A DNA stretch of 64,000 nucleotides from Hydra vulgaris (GCF_038396675.1 NC_088924.1:25945001-26009000), one strand, 5' to 3'; shown: positions 24,011 through 40,231, counted from the stretch's first letter. Translations and numbers: made by a program. The notes: a model not told the origin generated them from the letters alone.

Positions 24011-26710
24011 TTTATGTGTATTATATATCGTTATTGCTAATCAAAGTTTTTGAATGATCAAATCAAAACTAAGAATTTAAACGATCAATTTATAGTGGAT
24101 TTTTCACAAAACAGGTTTAATTTTCCTAATAGTAGTAGAAAAACTATGATTTAATATCACCTAAATCACAGCACTACTACTATGTGTACAATACTTTAAA
24201 AAGTTCCATATGCAAAATAATTTTGTAAACAACTTTTTTTCAATAAGAATCTTCTGTGCGCATATAAAGTTTTTTTATTTTTATTTTATTTTGCATTTTG
24301 ACACTTGCTGTGTGTTCATTCATGTGATTTTATTGATACAATTTAGATTTTTTTGTGCAAAAAATCTTTTTTGAAGGTGAAAATATCTTATTTGTTGATA
24401 TTTAAATGAAAATATCCTCTTTGTGTATATACTGTTTGATTTTTATCTAACTTCCTCATACGATAATCAATTTACGAGATCATTAGATTTGCTTAAAATG
24501 ATATTCTATTTATAAATACTTTCCCACAAACTAAATATATAGAAAATATATATAGAACTTTTTTTTTAAGAATATCTTCATTAGCCATCTACTTTTAAAA
24601 CGGAAACACTGCGCAACAATGTAATCAGCGAGATATACGTATGCAATAGCGAGATTTACGTATGCAATATATAAATACGATTTTTGATTTTGTTCAAAAG
24701 TAGAAGAATAAGCTTTTTATGAAAATGCAAGGCTAAAAATACAAGAACATGTACAAACTATTGATGAGTTTCGCGCGCTTTCATGCTCTTGTGAACACAT
24801 GTTTTGATAATTAGTTTTTTTCTTTTCTTTTAAATAACACAAAATCATTATAATATTAGTTCAAAGCAAAAAACTTTAAGCTAGATATTTAATAAAAAGA
24901 TAATTTTAAAAAAATATGTTAAAAGGCTAAAATTTAGAAAGTCATGATGATGCATGATAAAGTCTATTTCGCGCAAAAATACGAAATTTTAATTTCAAAA
25001 AGTTAAATTTTCTTCAATTTTATATGAAATAAATATTTAGAAAAGTTTAATTAATTGAAAAGTGAAGTCGAATTGGAGCAGAAGCAATATCTATAAACAT
25101 GAGTATTGTTAAAAATATGTCCTAAAGTTGGCCAAGTCAAAATTAAATTAAAAAATTAAAAAAATTAAAACACAAATTAGCTTTTGCGATGCAATGTTTT
25201 TCAATGCACCAAACTTGCTTTCAAGCTTTTCCTGTTAGTTTCGCCGCTAGGTATTACTGTGTTTTTTTCTTCTATTTTTTATGCCACGAATTACTAGTAG
25301 TAATTCGTGTAAATGTGTATATATAGCGTAACCTAAGTGTTTGAATTGCGTAATCAAAGTAGTTGCAACACACCAATTATTATTGCAATAAAAAGCATAG
25401 TAAAAATTCACACACCCTACAAGCGAAGTAGGAGGTTTGGAGAAAGTGAATAATATTAGATACGGAACCATAAAAAATTTTGTAAAACTATTTTGCTTTT
25501 ATCCTAGCATTTTTTACTTTTCTTCATCAAATTATAACTTTTATAAAATGAAAATGGAATGTTTATTGATAAAAAATTTTTATATTTACATCGAAAATTA
25601 AATGCTGAGCGAATCATTCAATTTAAAGATGGTAAAATATTTATAAATGTTTGTATATATATCTATATTATTTACAGCCTAAAACTCTATTGTCTTATGT
25701 AAAGTATCGAGGGTTTTCGTTTTTAATAAGTTTTCTTCTGTTTTAACAAACAAGTTAACCATTTATATGAAATTAAATATTTGCTTCTTTTTCTTCTTCT
25801 TTTTCTTTCGAACGATTTCAAGGTTTCTAGGTAAACATGCCATTCGCCAACCTTGTTATCTTTCCGTTATCGAGTCCAAATTTAAAGGACAAGCGTTTGG
25901 ATTTTTTTTGCAGAAGTCCACTATTTTTGTACGCTAAAACACAGAACATTTGTCAGCACTTTTAATACTTTTTCATTAAAAAAAGATAGTAAAACATCTT
26001 TTGTAACACGTCATGTAAAAACAAAATTAAAATTGTTCTAACTTGTCTTAAAACTTGTGCATTTTAACTAGAACAGTTCTTACCAATGCAACTAACGAAT
26101 TTTGGTTTTGGCTTTTAGGTCCTTGTTGAACAAGCTTGCTTGCCAGGCATGTTACCCTGCTATTGTATGAAATTACAGCAAGAAAAAAAATTAAACCTAT
26201 GAAAGGTTTCAAACGATTCATTTTTTAGTAATGTCTTCACAAAAATCGTGACTACAACCCGATCGGTATCTTCAGCCAATGTCTATGTTTTGATCAATTG
26301 GCAAACGACTCGTTTAAAAGCAGATTAGTATTTAGATAATCTGTAAAATTAAATAGCTCTATTTTTATAAGGATATACTATTTTATTTGTTAATAGCAGC
26401 ATTAAAGAAAAGAAAAAAAACTTATCATAGACTGAATTCTATAACAACAAAATCATAATAAGATTTAGGCTTGCGATTTCCAATGATAACCGATAAAGCT
26501 AATATCAATGAAACAATATTTGATTTCGCTTGTTTATTTCAAAATTCATATTTTTTATTTGAAATGATCAAAATGTTAATCAAGATTAACATTTCGATCA
26601 TTTCAATATCATTTCAACACAAGGCATCAGCGAGCTTTATAAAAAACAAAGATCAACAAAACCTCCTTGATCAAACCAGAGTAAGCCATTTTTTAAAATT
26701 TACAGAACGG
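24011..26710. other. Long AT-rich non-coding stretch
   Basis: No coding similarity recognised on either strand. Two small structures are present: a direct duplication of GCAATAGCGAGAT/TTACGTATGCAAT near 24628-24668, and a 10-bp-arm hairpin with ACGAATTACT arms at 25283-25305. Confidence 0.5.
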
Positions 26711-26715
26711 AGTTT

Positions 26716-26845
26716 AAAACTTCTAAACGTTTAAAACTTCTTTAACGTTTAAAACCTTTTTTAAACGTTTAACGTTTTGAAAATATTTGTCGTTTAACGT
26801 TAAACGTCTTTAAACGTTTAAAACCGTCTTAAAACTTCTAAACAA
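26716..26845. repeat. Cluster of AAACGTTTAA palindromes
   Basis: The sequence is built from variants of TAAACGTTTAAAAC, with at least eight ACGTT cores in 130 bp. AACGTT is self-complementary, so the block can pair with itself in many registers. Confidence 0.8.
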
Positions 26846-26849
26846 CTTT

Positions 26850-29400
26850 TTTATATATTTTGTGTCTGTGACCATTTAGTAATATTTCTTTAGTAGTAGA
26901 AATTATAGCCAAGGTTGCTTTAAGCGTGTTGAAGAGTAAAGCTTTTGGCGACGGACCCCTAAGTACCAATAATGTAGTGTTATTACTAGCAAAGTAATAA
27001 TATTTGATTTTAACAAATATTGCCTGTAATAAATTTATTTGGGTGCTATATAAGTGTGAAAGTTTTCACGTTCAGGAGGTTTGTCTAAAAACCACAATCT
27101 ATTCTAAACTAGTTCTTCACGTAAAAACAGGTTTGAATAAAATGGAACTTAAAATGCAAATTTTGATCAAGAGAAATATATAGCAACTAATATAAAGAAA
27201 TATATAACAACTATGAAGCAAGTTAAAATGCAATTACAGGTAAATGCAAACATGCCATAAATTTGTAAGAACAGTCGTCGGTCAAAACTAAATTTAATCA
27301 AATTAAATTGTTTTAAAAGTTACGTAAGTTACATTTGTTATTCTGCTAAAAAACGTAATGATTAGCATAACTATGCAATTATATAAACCGAAAAACAAGT
27401 CATTATACTATTACATCTTATTAACTTTTTAAAAATGTTAACCAAACAAAGTCGAATTTTCGCTTGTAAAAATATTATTATCAAAGAGGAGGGAAGAGGT
27501 CTTATAAAAGACAAAATATTTCTCAAGGTAGTGGTAAAATATTGTAGTAAAGTGTAAAATATTGGGACTTGTATATTGTATTCCTTATATGAGCAACAAA
27601 CTATTTAATATCAATTTTTAATATTAATTAAAAATATTTAAAGTTATTGATTAATATTTAAATTCAATATTATTAATCATTTAATTTTGATTCTTATGGA
27701 CATGATACAAAATTTGAATTTTTATAATTCTTGAAAAGCAATTTAAATCTTTCAAATTCTCATCTGATATTGTGAATAATCCGTGCATAAAAGTATTTGC
27801 AAAACAAAAATGTTTATTTTTAAAAATATCATAACATCATTTTAACAATATCATAACTATTTACTCATCTTTAAAGTATGAACATGAGATGAAAAAAAGT
27901 TGCTACAAGATTTTTTAACTGTATACTAAAAAGTACACGAAAAAGTACAGATTTTCTTCCCAACACCATTACATTCAAACATGACGCGCCAACTAGCACA
28001 GATCCTAGCTTTTGTTTATTATCACAAAATAAGCAAGAAACTAGTGTGTCCATATTAATAAATGGAACAAAACACAATTTTTTTATATGAATATATAAGT
28101 TAAAGTTTGCTTATATTTTATTGACTTTTCTTTTTCTTTTATTTACGCAGTTATGAAAGTTATGACAGCATTATAAAAAATTTTATTTCCATGATGAGTT
28201 AAAAAAAAGATCAGAAAGAAAATGATTTGAGACAAATCAAAAAACAAAAAAAGTTTGCATTTTTGCGCATTTGATAATAAATAAATCCAAGTAAAAATAG
28301 AAAATTTGAAATTAAATTGAGACTTTCATTCAAACAATCATTACAGATTTTCCGTACGGCAATCAAACATTAATAAATGATTGAGCTTTTTAATTACTTT
28401 ACTTTAAAATTGTAAAATAACAAGAAAAAAAAAAAACGTGATTTACGACCTTACCTTACGGGATTTTATATTTTTTAATGGTTATGATAAAGTTATTGAA
28501 TATAATAAGATTAACTCTAGCGACAGAAAAGTCACTTAAATAAACTGTATGACTGTTAGCATGTTTCCTACTATTGTAATTATTAAATAATAAATGGATG
28601 GGGAGTGTGTTTTGACTATTTCTAAAATATCAGATTTACTCACTCCCAGGCTCCAATGGAGATTCTATTTGTAAGTTTTTTTAAAAAACAAAATAATAAA
28701 AAAAGTCTTAGGAGAACTTTTTTTTATTTTGAGAATTTGTAATTGCACATAAATAACTGTTGTATACCGTAGTAGTGAGTATAATCAGAAACTTACATTA
28801 TCTCAAACTTAACAAGTAATATAGCTGCTTGCAATATTGAAACGCTATACATCTAACATCAAAATGAAAGAGCTCGTATAACAGGTTTTATGTTAATTAC
28901 GTTACGTATTTAACTCAGTATGTATGAGCGTTCTCATGCCGATGAGAGGTGTACAAAGTATATGTATTAAAAATAGGACAGTAAATTCATTTCAAAAACA
29001 AAGATGGTGGGAAATGGTAGACTGTTAAAACAAATTAAGTATAACTATTCAAATAGCCTAATAAATTGTAAGCGACGGAATTTATAATAAAGGAAGGCAG
29101 TACTATGGCATCAGTAAAAAAAAAAAGATTGCTGAGATCTAATGAATAATACTCAAAAGACAGTAAAAAATTTAAACATATACATTTTGTAAAAAATGAA
29201 ATAGCTGAAAGTATATTTACTTTGGCGAGGCCAGTTACGTTTTAAAGATTTTAATTAAATATCCAACGGAAACGTTTTTTTTTTTAATTTTTATTACGTA
29301 TATTTGTGAGGCGGCGACCAGACGTTTTCGAACGCAACTTTAAAAACGTTTTTACTTAAAATTTGTTAAAATTTAGAAGCGTTTTATTTTTTATGTTAAT
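26850..29400. other. Long AT-rich non-coding stretch
   Basis: No recognisable gene. Short frames (for example around 27871-28077) show no motif I can place. Confidence 0.5.
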
Positions 29401-29402
29401 TA

Positions 29403-29541
29403 CGTCAAAATAGAGTCAAAATAGAGTCAAAATAGAGTCAAAATAGAGTCAAAATAGAGTCAAAATAGAGTCAAAATAGAGTCAAAATAGAGTCAAAATA
29501 GAGTCAAAATAGAGTCAAAATAGAGTCAAAATAGAGTCAAA
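29403..29541. repeat. 11-bp tandem repeat, about 12 copies
   Basis: Unit GTCAAAATAGA, almost invariant, followed at once by divergent GTCAAAATTTTG. Confidence 0.97.
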
Positions 29542-29675
29542 ATTTTGACAAAAGTTCAAAGAATCTTAAGCAGCAGGTTTCAATGTGCAATAACTAACTT
29601 TGATATAGAAGCCTCCTTAGATCTGGTCATTCAATATTATCCAAATGTTATTTTTTTATTACGTTTACACTTTTT

Positions 29676-29785
<110 letters not shown>

Positions 29786-30167
29786 CATTCAGCAACGGAT
29801 AAGCGCAAAGAACAGACAACTTTATTTAAGCATAACTTTAGTAAAAATATCAAAGATCGAGACTCCTTTGTTAGTATTTCTGCTTCTTTTTTTGCAGAAG
29901 AAAGTAAGCTTGGTATATTTGGATGTAATGGATGTTTGAAACGATTTAAATTTTCGATCTTTTAATGATCTGAAATTTAAGAAAATTTTAAGAAACTTTT
30001 AGCACTATATTCAGAAAGAGTACCCCTAAAATAAAAAAACTTGCTTGAACTAAACCGCTTGCTTGGTTTCTTGTAAAAAAAAAACGTGTATTTGACTTTT
30101 GAAAGTCGCAAAAAAACTGAAATCCGCAACAACAACTAAGTCTTAAAAAATTTAATAAACTAATGAC

Positions 30168-31586
<1,419 letters not shown>

Positions 31587-31663
31587 TATTTAGAGATAAA
31601 TACTATATATAAGAGATTTCTTGACGTTTAGAGATAAATACTATATATAAGAGATTTCTTGAT
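31587..31663. repeat. 38-bp tandem duplication
   Basis: Two copies of a unit containing AGAGATAAATACTATATATA, differing at the edges only. Confidence 0.9.
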
Positions 31664-32276
31664 GTTTATGAGGTATGACATTCACACTTCTAACTTAAGT
31701 ATCTTCATGCCTTATCCAAATGAGGATTCTTTACAAAAAATTGGGTCATGGAAAAATGGAAAAAAACTCCAGTATATTTACCCTTGCCCAAACGTGTGAG
31801 CGTTGAGATATTAAATTTTCAACTTCATTTTCTTTTTCTTAATTTAAATTTATTGACAGGTTTTAAATTTCACCCAAGATTCATTAAATGACGATATTTA
31901 TTCACTAAAATACTAACTCGTATTTTTCAAAATTTTATTGTTTCAGATCAAATTTCAAAGTATTAGTAACACAGAAAAGCAATATGAGATTTCGAATAAA
32001 TGCCATTATTTGGAAAAGTTAACCAGGGTAAGAACTCATATTTAGTTACTTTTTTTAATATTTTCATAATTACCATGACAATAAAGTACAATTTAAATTT
32101 TTTTTCATTCTAAAATATTAAACTTAAATTAGCTTCAACGTCTGAATATCTTTTTGTATTATGAGGGCACTTTCCCTTTTGAAAAAATGCGAATTAGGGT
32201 TATAAGTAATAAGTTGTGGAAAGGTATATTTATGAACAATATTTTTTCTAAAAAATAGTTATGCAAATAATTGGAC

Positions 32277-33486
32277 AAAGAAACCAAGGAGCACTACTTG
32301 AGCAATGACACACAGAACGAGTTGATTAGACTTATAGCCAGGGAGATTGAATCCAAAAGAAATTTTAAAATCATGCGTGACATTTTCAGTCAAGCCACAA
32401 TCAGATACCAGATGGGAAAGTAGAATAAACTGTGTTAAACCACTTCGCTTCTATTTAAAAGAAATCTTAGAGGCACTTGAAAAATTGAAAGAACAGGCCT
32501 TAGAAAAAAGAGATGGGGCAACAGCCACAGAAGTACGATCACTGACAGAATATATTAGAACATGGCCTTTCTTATTATCAATCATTATTTGGTATGACGT
32601 TTTATTTCAAATTAACAAGTCAAGTAAGCTGCTTCAGTCTTCTGCAACCTCTCTTGACATATTAGCTAGTGAAATAAATGCAACAAAAGCGTTTCTTTAT
32701 GAGTATCGCGAAAATGGATTTTCTGACGCACGTTTTAAGGCATCAGAAATCGCAGAAGTATTGGGTTATTGAAAAGATTTTTTCGATTGTGCATTCACGA
32801 AAAAAAAAATCGATTTATTCATACGAGTGTGCTGATCACACTTGGCAACCTGAACATCAGTATAAAGTAGATTTCTTTTTGCCACTAATTGATATGTCAG
32901 TTGCATCAGTAAAAGATCGTTTTGAACAGATTAGCATTGTCACAAAGCTTTATGACTTTCTTTACCGATCTGAGAGTCTTATCAAAGCTTGTAATGAAAA
33001 TTCTTTGTCTGCTTATTGCAAAAATTTGCAAATAAAGCTTGCTGATATAGATTCTGAGGATTTAGAATCGGAGTTAAAATGTTTCGTCATAGTTTTAAAG
33101 GAGGAAAAAAATGCTCTCCTAAAATCTGCATATGACTTCCTAAACTACATCTACAAAGAAGAGCTGCAAGAAACTTATCTCAATTTAGTTATTGCGTTAC
33201 GAATCATTCTTACTTTACCAGTTACTGTTGCAAATGCAGAACGTAGCTTCAGCAAGTTAAAACTAGTTAAAACATTTCATAGGTTAGTATAAATAATCTT
33301 GCTTCATTATACATAAATACGTGTAGCTTTATTTCTTTATATTTTTAAATAGGTCAACAATGGTCGATGAACGTTTGTCTTCCTTAGCAATGCTGTCTAT
33401 TGAGAACGAGGTTGCAAGAACATTAAGTTATGAAGGCATAATAAATGAGTTTGCAAGCATGAAAACACGTCGTAAACCCTTTTTTT
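32277..33486 (+). pseudogene. hAT transposase C-terminal half with an intron
   Basis: Starts with KEHYLSNDTQNELIRLIA (DUF4371 part), then jumps by deletion and frameshift to SDTRWESRINCVKPLRFY and LLSIIIWYDVLFQINKSSKL (32347-32772). A second frame (to 33282) carries KVDFFLPLIDMSVASVKDRF and the dimerisation motif ALRIILTLPVTVANAERSFS. A GT-AG intron of 70 bp (33283-33352) interrupts the codon of HR/STMVDERLSSLAML, and the exon continues SIENEVARTLSY to the stop near 33486. The C-terminus is nearly intact; the N-terminal DNA-binding part and much of the core are missing. Confidence 0.85.
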
Positions 33487-33787
33487 GATGGTTTGCGAAG
33501 TACTTCTATTATCTGCGTAATGCATTTACTGTAGTTAAAGAAACTCTTTAGTAACTCTATATCAATTTAACAATTATAAAATATATTTAATTGAATTTAA
33601 GCGTTAATTTGATTGCATTTAGTCTAATGAACGGCGACGTTAAAATATGTCAGGTACCCAGCTGTTTTGAAGTAATCTGTAAAATTTATCCACTTTTTTA
33701 GAAAAAATAAAAAAAAAATTGGGGCCGTAATGGCTAGATTTTTTTTTTTTGGGGGGGGGGGGGCCAAATCCATAAGCCACGGCACTG
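32277..33787 (+). mobile_element. hAT-2: 3' half of a ZMYM1/Tip100-type hAT transposon
   Basis: The right terminus is clear: the reverse complement of 33768-33787 is CAGTGCCGTGGCTTATGGAT, followed inward by a G/C homopolymer run typical of these hATs. Transposase remnants precede it. The left terminus was not found. Confidence 0.8.
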
Positions 33788-34035
33788 ATAAACGAGGTAA
33801 GTTATTATGATTTTGGTGCCAAACAAATAATATCTGAGATGAGAGTGAAAAAGAGCATTATATATTAAACTAAGTTCATGATTAACATTATGACGGATTT
33901 CAGTTAACATGCCGTTTAATCTTTCAATGCTAAGTCTTGAAGAGGCGGTGCAAGATATAGATTAGAGTCTTTTTTGATTCCAAGATATTAAAAGATTTAG
34001 CTAGTTATTAGTTGATACCATAAATGGAAACAAAT
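33788..34035. other. Non-coding stretch
   Basis: AT-rich, possibly decayed LINE sequence continuous with the fragment below; nothing firm. Confidence 0.35.
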
Positions 34036-34150
34036 CATGTTCTATTACAAAAAAAGGCATACCTCTAACAACGCTTTATTGTAACTTGTCTAGGATGATT
34101 GTGTGCTCAACTGAGTCAAATGCTTTTTTTATTCCAACAAACACTCTTTA
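34036..34150 (-). pseudogene. LINE reverse transcriptase scrap
   Basis: On the minus strand the sequence reads VGIKKAFDSVEHTIILDKLQ then VVRGMPFFVI, matching the RT block around the first catalytic Asp (compare FIDLSKAFDTINHQILLKKL in the LINE at 4.4 kb). Only about 38 residues are recognisable. Confidence 0.55.
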
Positions 34151-34334
34151 AGAAAAACAGAGTGTTTCTTATGGAGCAAAAAACTTAAAAAAAATAAAAA
34201 ATATTGGTTGCTTCTTACTTAAATTGCTTTTATATTTTGTTTATTTTTTGTTATTTTCTTGTATTTGTAAAAGTTGAAAACAAATAAGCTTAGAAAAATT
34301 ATTTTAAGAAAAGTTATTATATTTAATGAAGATG

Positions 34335-34440
34335 TTTTTGACTTCATTAAGTAAATAAAAGATGCTACTGTACATGACTCCATTAAGAAAATAGAAGATT
34401 CTTCTGTACATGATTCCATTAAGTAAATAGAAAATGCAAT
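34335..34440. repeat. Tandem repeat, about 42-48-bp unit, 2.5 copies
   Basis: Copies of CATGACTCCATTAAG with AAATAGAAGAT separated by small indels. Confidence 0.75.
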
Positions 34441-35678
34441 TCGTCGAAGATCTGTCTTTTATAATCCGTCCAAAAATATTTCAACTTTATTACAAAAATG
34501 TTGCTTTCATATAAACTTCATCTACCATTAAAAGAACATATTTTCAGCACATTTAGTTTGATTGCGCAGAACAGAAAAAACTAAATTATCTAGAAAATTA
34601 GTAACTAAAGTTCGAATGATCAAAGTTTAAATAATGTGCTACTAATAATTGCAATATAATCGATAGTTATTGGAACGGCTAGTTAAAAGAAACAATTAGC
34701 TGGCAAAAAAACTCACATGCAATTAATTCATAATGAAAACTTACATTACAAATCAGAGTTAACTTGTATACACTTAAAAATAAAATTGATTAGTAAATTT
34801 ATCCAGAATGACTAAACGTCAATAAACCCAAACCAATAGAACGGCAAAAAGCAAGCACTTGTTTACAATTATTTAGGAGACAGTTGCAGCTTAAAAAGCT
34901 CATTCTAAAAGAGAGAAAAAAAGTATCAAGAGTGCCAATAATTTTTTGAGTTTAATAAAATTTTGGAAAATAGTGAATATTCAATGTAATACTAGGTATA
35001 GAGATGATTCATACAATAAAATCAGTTTCTTAGATGATATAAATTAGAAAAAAATTGCTTGCTCTTGCAACAATGGCAGAAAACATGAAACTAACATTTG
35101 ATAAATAAGTTCGTCAGCTTAAGAGAGATACAAACTTTCACGCTCTATCAAACGAAAATGAAAATGTATTTTTAGTTAGGTAATCAAATTGAAAATAGTT
35201 TTGGAAAATAAAGATCTAGTAGAAGTTGCTTTATAACCGCTAAATCAACTATTGAAAAACATCCAAAGCTTGTGCTATCGTCTATATTGCTGAAAATTTT
35301 TTTAAATTTCAACTGAAAGAATTGGAGATGATGCAGCTACATATTATGAAGAATATAGAGCTTATTTGAATAATTTTATTATTTGAGAAAAGTCATTCCA
35401 TCTCACCCTTTACCTCAGTGGACTTTGTTTTGCTACAGACTTTTTTTTTATTGTTTAAAGAGTTTGCATTACATTTCTGATTCAATAGTTTATTGCAGAA
35501 ATGTTCACTTTTTCTATTTCAAAAAAACATTTTCAAACACCGACAAACGTTTTTTTTTAAATTTTGCATTGTTTCACACTGCCAAAAGTAGCAAAGAAAC
35601 TAAACTTCTCATTAGTAATAACTTTTCTTGTATTAAAATTTCAATGAAAACTGTTTTAATTTAACTTTACTAACAGTT
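34441..35678. other. AT-rich non-coding stretch
   Basis: No ORF with placeable similarity; broken frames around 35150-35640 could be an old retroelement but carry no motif I trust. Confidence 0.4.
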
Positions 35679-35730
35679 TGTGTTGCGCTAATCAAATTGT
35701 CATAAACGTAAATTGTTTGGATTGGCTAAT

Positions 35731-35774
35731 TGTATAAAACTATTAATGTCCTCCTTGGGAATTTGTATAAATAG
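35731..35774 (+). promoter_or_regulatory. Possible TATA promoter, duplicated module
   Basis: Two similar modules in tandem each hold a TATA-like box: TTGTATAAAACTATT then CTCCTTGG, and TTGTATAAATAGCATTT then CTTCTTGG. TATAAATAG at 35766-35774 is close to consensus. It could be a gene promoter or part of a solo LTR. Confidence 0.35.
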
Positions 35775-35968
35775 CATTTCTATCTTCTTGGAGTAGCCTA
35801 TCAAACAACAACGGATTCGAGCAATTCTTCTACTACTAGATGTGATTTACGATCTTTTCTTTGTGTTTATCGCATATTTGTATAATAATACTATAATAAT
35901 ATATTAATAAATTGAACTCGTTTACAATACGACTCTTACGTAAAACAACTATTAAGTTTGTTAAAAAA

Positions 35969-36187
35969 ATGGTAAGTAACCATCAAGAACTTCGTTTTAT
36001 AATAATTATTCAATAAGTTTTTTCAAACAGAATGTTCACTAATTGTATATCTATTCTTAGCAACATCTAAACGTTTTTTGTCTTTTAATAACCTTATTTT
36101 TTAATCGTCCTACAGTCAAAAAAGATTCCCGCACTATGTCAAGATCAAGTGTTAGAGAAACCATTTAATGGAATCTTGTTATTTTAA
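35969..36187 (+). other. Possible split micro-ORF (24 codons) behind the TATA box
   Basis: An ATG at 35969-35971 is followed immediately by the consensus donor GTAAGT. A pyrimidine-rich acceptor ending CTACAG at 36115 would join it to SKKIPALCQDQVLEKPFNG and a stop at 36185. The intron would be 144 bp. No family is recognised. It may be a 5' leader of an element or gene, or chance. Confidence 0.25.
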
Positions 36188-37674
<1,487 letters not shown>

Positions 37675-37960
37675 AAATAAAATTTCAGTTGTTATACTTC
37701 ATATTGATTTGTTATGTTTTATTGTGAGTTTCACTTCTTAAGTATGTACAATATTAAATTTATGGTATATTTAGTGATTATATTTTTTAGGTATAAATTT
37801 ATTTTATAAGGTATATAGATGTTTTTATTGTAGAAGAAAATAGAGTATTATATTGTTAAGGGCTTCGTGATAAGGTCATTACGATTTTTTGAAGTCCTGC
37901 CCGTATGGTATTATAAATCTTATTGTAAATAACATTATACGGCAAATCAAAGTTTTTGAG
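37675..37960 (+). mobile_element. 3' tail of a CR1/jockey-like LINE
   Basis: TTAAGGGCTTCGTGATAAGG with GAAGTCCTG, and ACGGCAAATC farther on, match the 3' UTR of the LINE at 7.16-7.5 kb in order and spacing. No coding sequence remains, so this is a severe 5' truncation. The hairpin at 37860-37897 keeps its pairing. Confidence 0.7.
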
Positions 37961-38711
<751 letters not shown>

Positions 38712-38736
38712 GTAAAAAACACTTATCTAACTTTTA

Positions 38737-38778
38737 TCTTCTACTCGGAGTTTCACCATTGCTGGATCATCAGGAAGA
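38737..38778 (-). ncRNA. Hammerhead ribozyme motif (HHR-3), mirror of HHR-2
   Basis: The left palindrome arm read on the minus strand has the same sequence as HHR-2, so all core nucleotides are present. Predicted cleavage is 3' of the nucleotide at 38742. The 5' ends of HHR-2 and HHR-3 face each other across the palindrome centre. Confidence 0.8.
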
Positions 38779-38780
38779 AC

Positions 38781-38822
38781 TCTTCCTGATGATCCAGCAA
38801 TGGTGAAACTCCGAGTAGAAGA
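38781..38822 (+). ncRNA. Hammerhead ribozyme motif (HHR-2), type I with minimal stem III
   Basis: Stem I is UCUUC (38781-38785) with GAAGA (38818-38822). CUGAUGA is 38786-38792. Stem II is CCA (38794-38796) with UGG (38801-38803), capped by a GNRA loop GCAA, with a U-U pair at its base (38793/38804). GAA is 38805-38807. Stem III is ACU (38808-38810) with AGU (38814-38816), loop CCG. The cleavage nucleotide is A38817 (GUA obeys NUH). It is the same length, 42 nt, and architecture as HHR-1. No PLE coding sequence is adjacent, so it may be a solo pLTR or a retrozyme-like element. Confidence 0.82.
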
Positions 38823-38865
38823 TAAAAGTTAGATAAGTGTTTTTTACTAATTAATTATTGCTCTG

Positions 38866-38896
38866 TTCTTTAAGAACATTGAGCACTCTATTTGTA
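38866..38896. repeat. Short imperfect hairpin beside the palindrome
   Basis: TGCTCTGTTCTT pairs with AAGAACATTGAGCA with a small bulge; it may belong to the same element as the ribozymes. Confidence 0.5.
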
Positions 38897-38914
38897 AAAT
38901 ACACTAACATAATT

Positions 38915-38918
<4 letters not shown>

Positions 38919-38994
<76 letters not shown>
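38919..38994. repeat. (TA)n microsatellite
   Basis: About 38 TA units. Confidence 0.98.
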
Positions 38995-39272
<278 letters not shown>

Positions 39273-39506
39273 TACTATTTTCTTGTAATTTTCATAGATA
39301 TTTTCATACTGTTTTGTTCCATTAATAATCAAATGATATAATATTAAAAGGAATTTTTATTTCTGTGCATGACGTTTATTTTTCTTTTTTTTCTTTATTT
39401 TCAATCAGAAGGTGGGACAATATACAAACTATTACAATTATCTTAAAGAACAATTGTAACAAAAATACTTTTATCATATTTTAGGCTACCTAAATGTTTA
39501 AATATG

Positions 39507-40060
39507 TGTATTTTAGCAACTGTTAAGGTTGCTTCTCTTAATCATGCTCTTCATTTTCTCTATCTCTACAAATCTCTTATTTGTTCTTGTACGGAATGCT
39601 GTTATCATATTTGGGGTGGTTCTACTAATAATGCTCTCTCTCACTCTTAGACAATTCTCAGAATTAAAAAGGATCCAAAATCATATTGTAGAGGTTATTG
39701 GACCAGCTTTATCGCCAAGCTTGAGCCCTTCTCCCATTGCCGTAAAGTTGCATTTCTTTCTCTTTTCTACAAGTACGAAGTTGCTGCTCAAAAGAGCTGT
39801 TATAGCCAGTTCAATCAACCAAAGTTCATTCTTGCATGACTTGTCATTTGGAAAAGTCGTATCCTTTTTGTTGTATCTGTCTTTTTATGCAGTAAAAGCT
39901 TTTATTAATCTAGTTTTTTTCCTTGCTCTTCAACTCTTTGAAATTCTCTCACCTGTGGCCAAGTGGTGCTTGGCCACGCTGTTGAGCCGGCCCTGGCGAA
40001 GATTGTATGATACAAATACATACTTGTATTATACAATCTTCAATTGTATAAATACAACAA
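39507..40060 (+). pseudogene. LINE reverse transcriptase C-terminus, decayed
   Basis: In the frame through 39537 the sequence reads ASLNHALHFLYLYKSLICSC then CCYHIWGGS, AFLSLFYKYEVAAQKSC and SSFFPCSSTL. This is the C-terminal thumb region of a LINE family I recall from Hydra and beetles (LYKSLIRSCMEY..HIWGG). A longer open frame of 181 codons in another register (39529-40074) has no family match and is a shadow. Stops and frameshifts make the real frame a relic. Confidence 0.65.
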
Positions 40061-40165
40061 TTTTCTTAAGTTAGATTACTATATTAAAGAGCTCTTTAAA
40101 GACTTGCCTGCCCTACAATTACAACTAGATTAGTCAGAGCATTACAAATTAAGTCATTTGAAATT

Positions 40166-40231
40166 CAAGGCTTATGATTAGGAAATGTAGTTCTATACAA
40201 GGCTTATGATTAGGAAATGTAGTTCTATACA
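40166..40231. repeat. 32-bp tandem duplication
   Basis: Two identical copies of a unit containing AGGCTTATGATTAGGAAATG. Confidence 0.95.

Noticed and set aside
23842-24057. Met-Tyr-Val-Cys repeat frame
   Set aside because: Translation of a (TATG)n microsatellite.
27871-28077. 68-codon minus-strand frame with several Cys
   Set aside because: No motif, no neighbouring exon signals, and composition typical of AT-rich chance frames.
29403-29541. CRISPR-like array
   Set aside because: Units are contiguous 11-mers without spacers, in eukaryotic DNA.
35679-35947. Solo LTR (TG start, TATA box, AATAAA-like signal, CA end)
   Set aside because: No target duplication or primer-binding site could be matched to these limits; kept only as an alternative for the promoter finding.
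39529-40074. 181-codon open frame
   Set aside because: It starts at TTG and lies out of register with the recognisable LINE frame, which covers the same bases.
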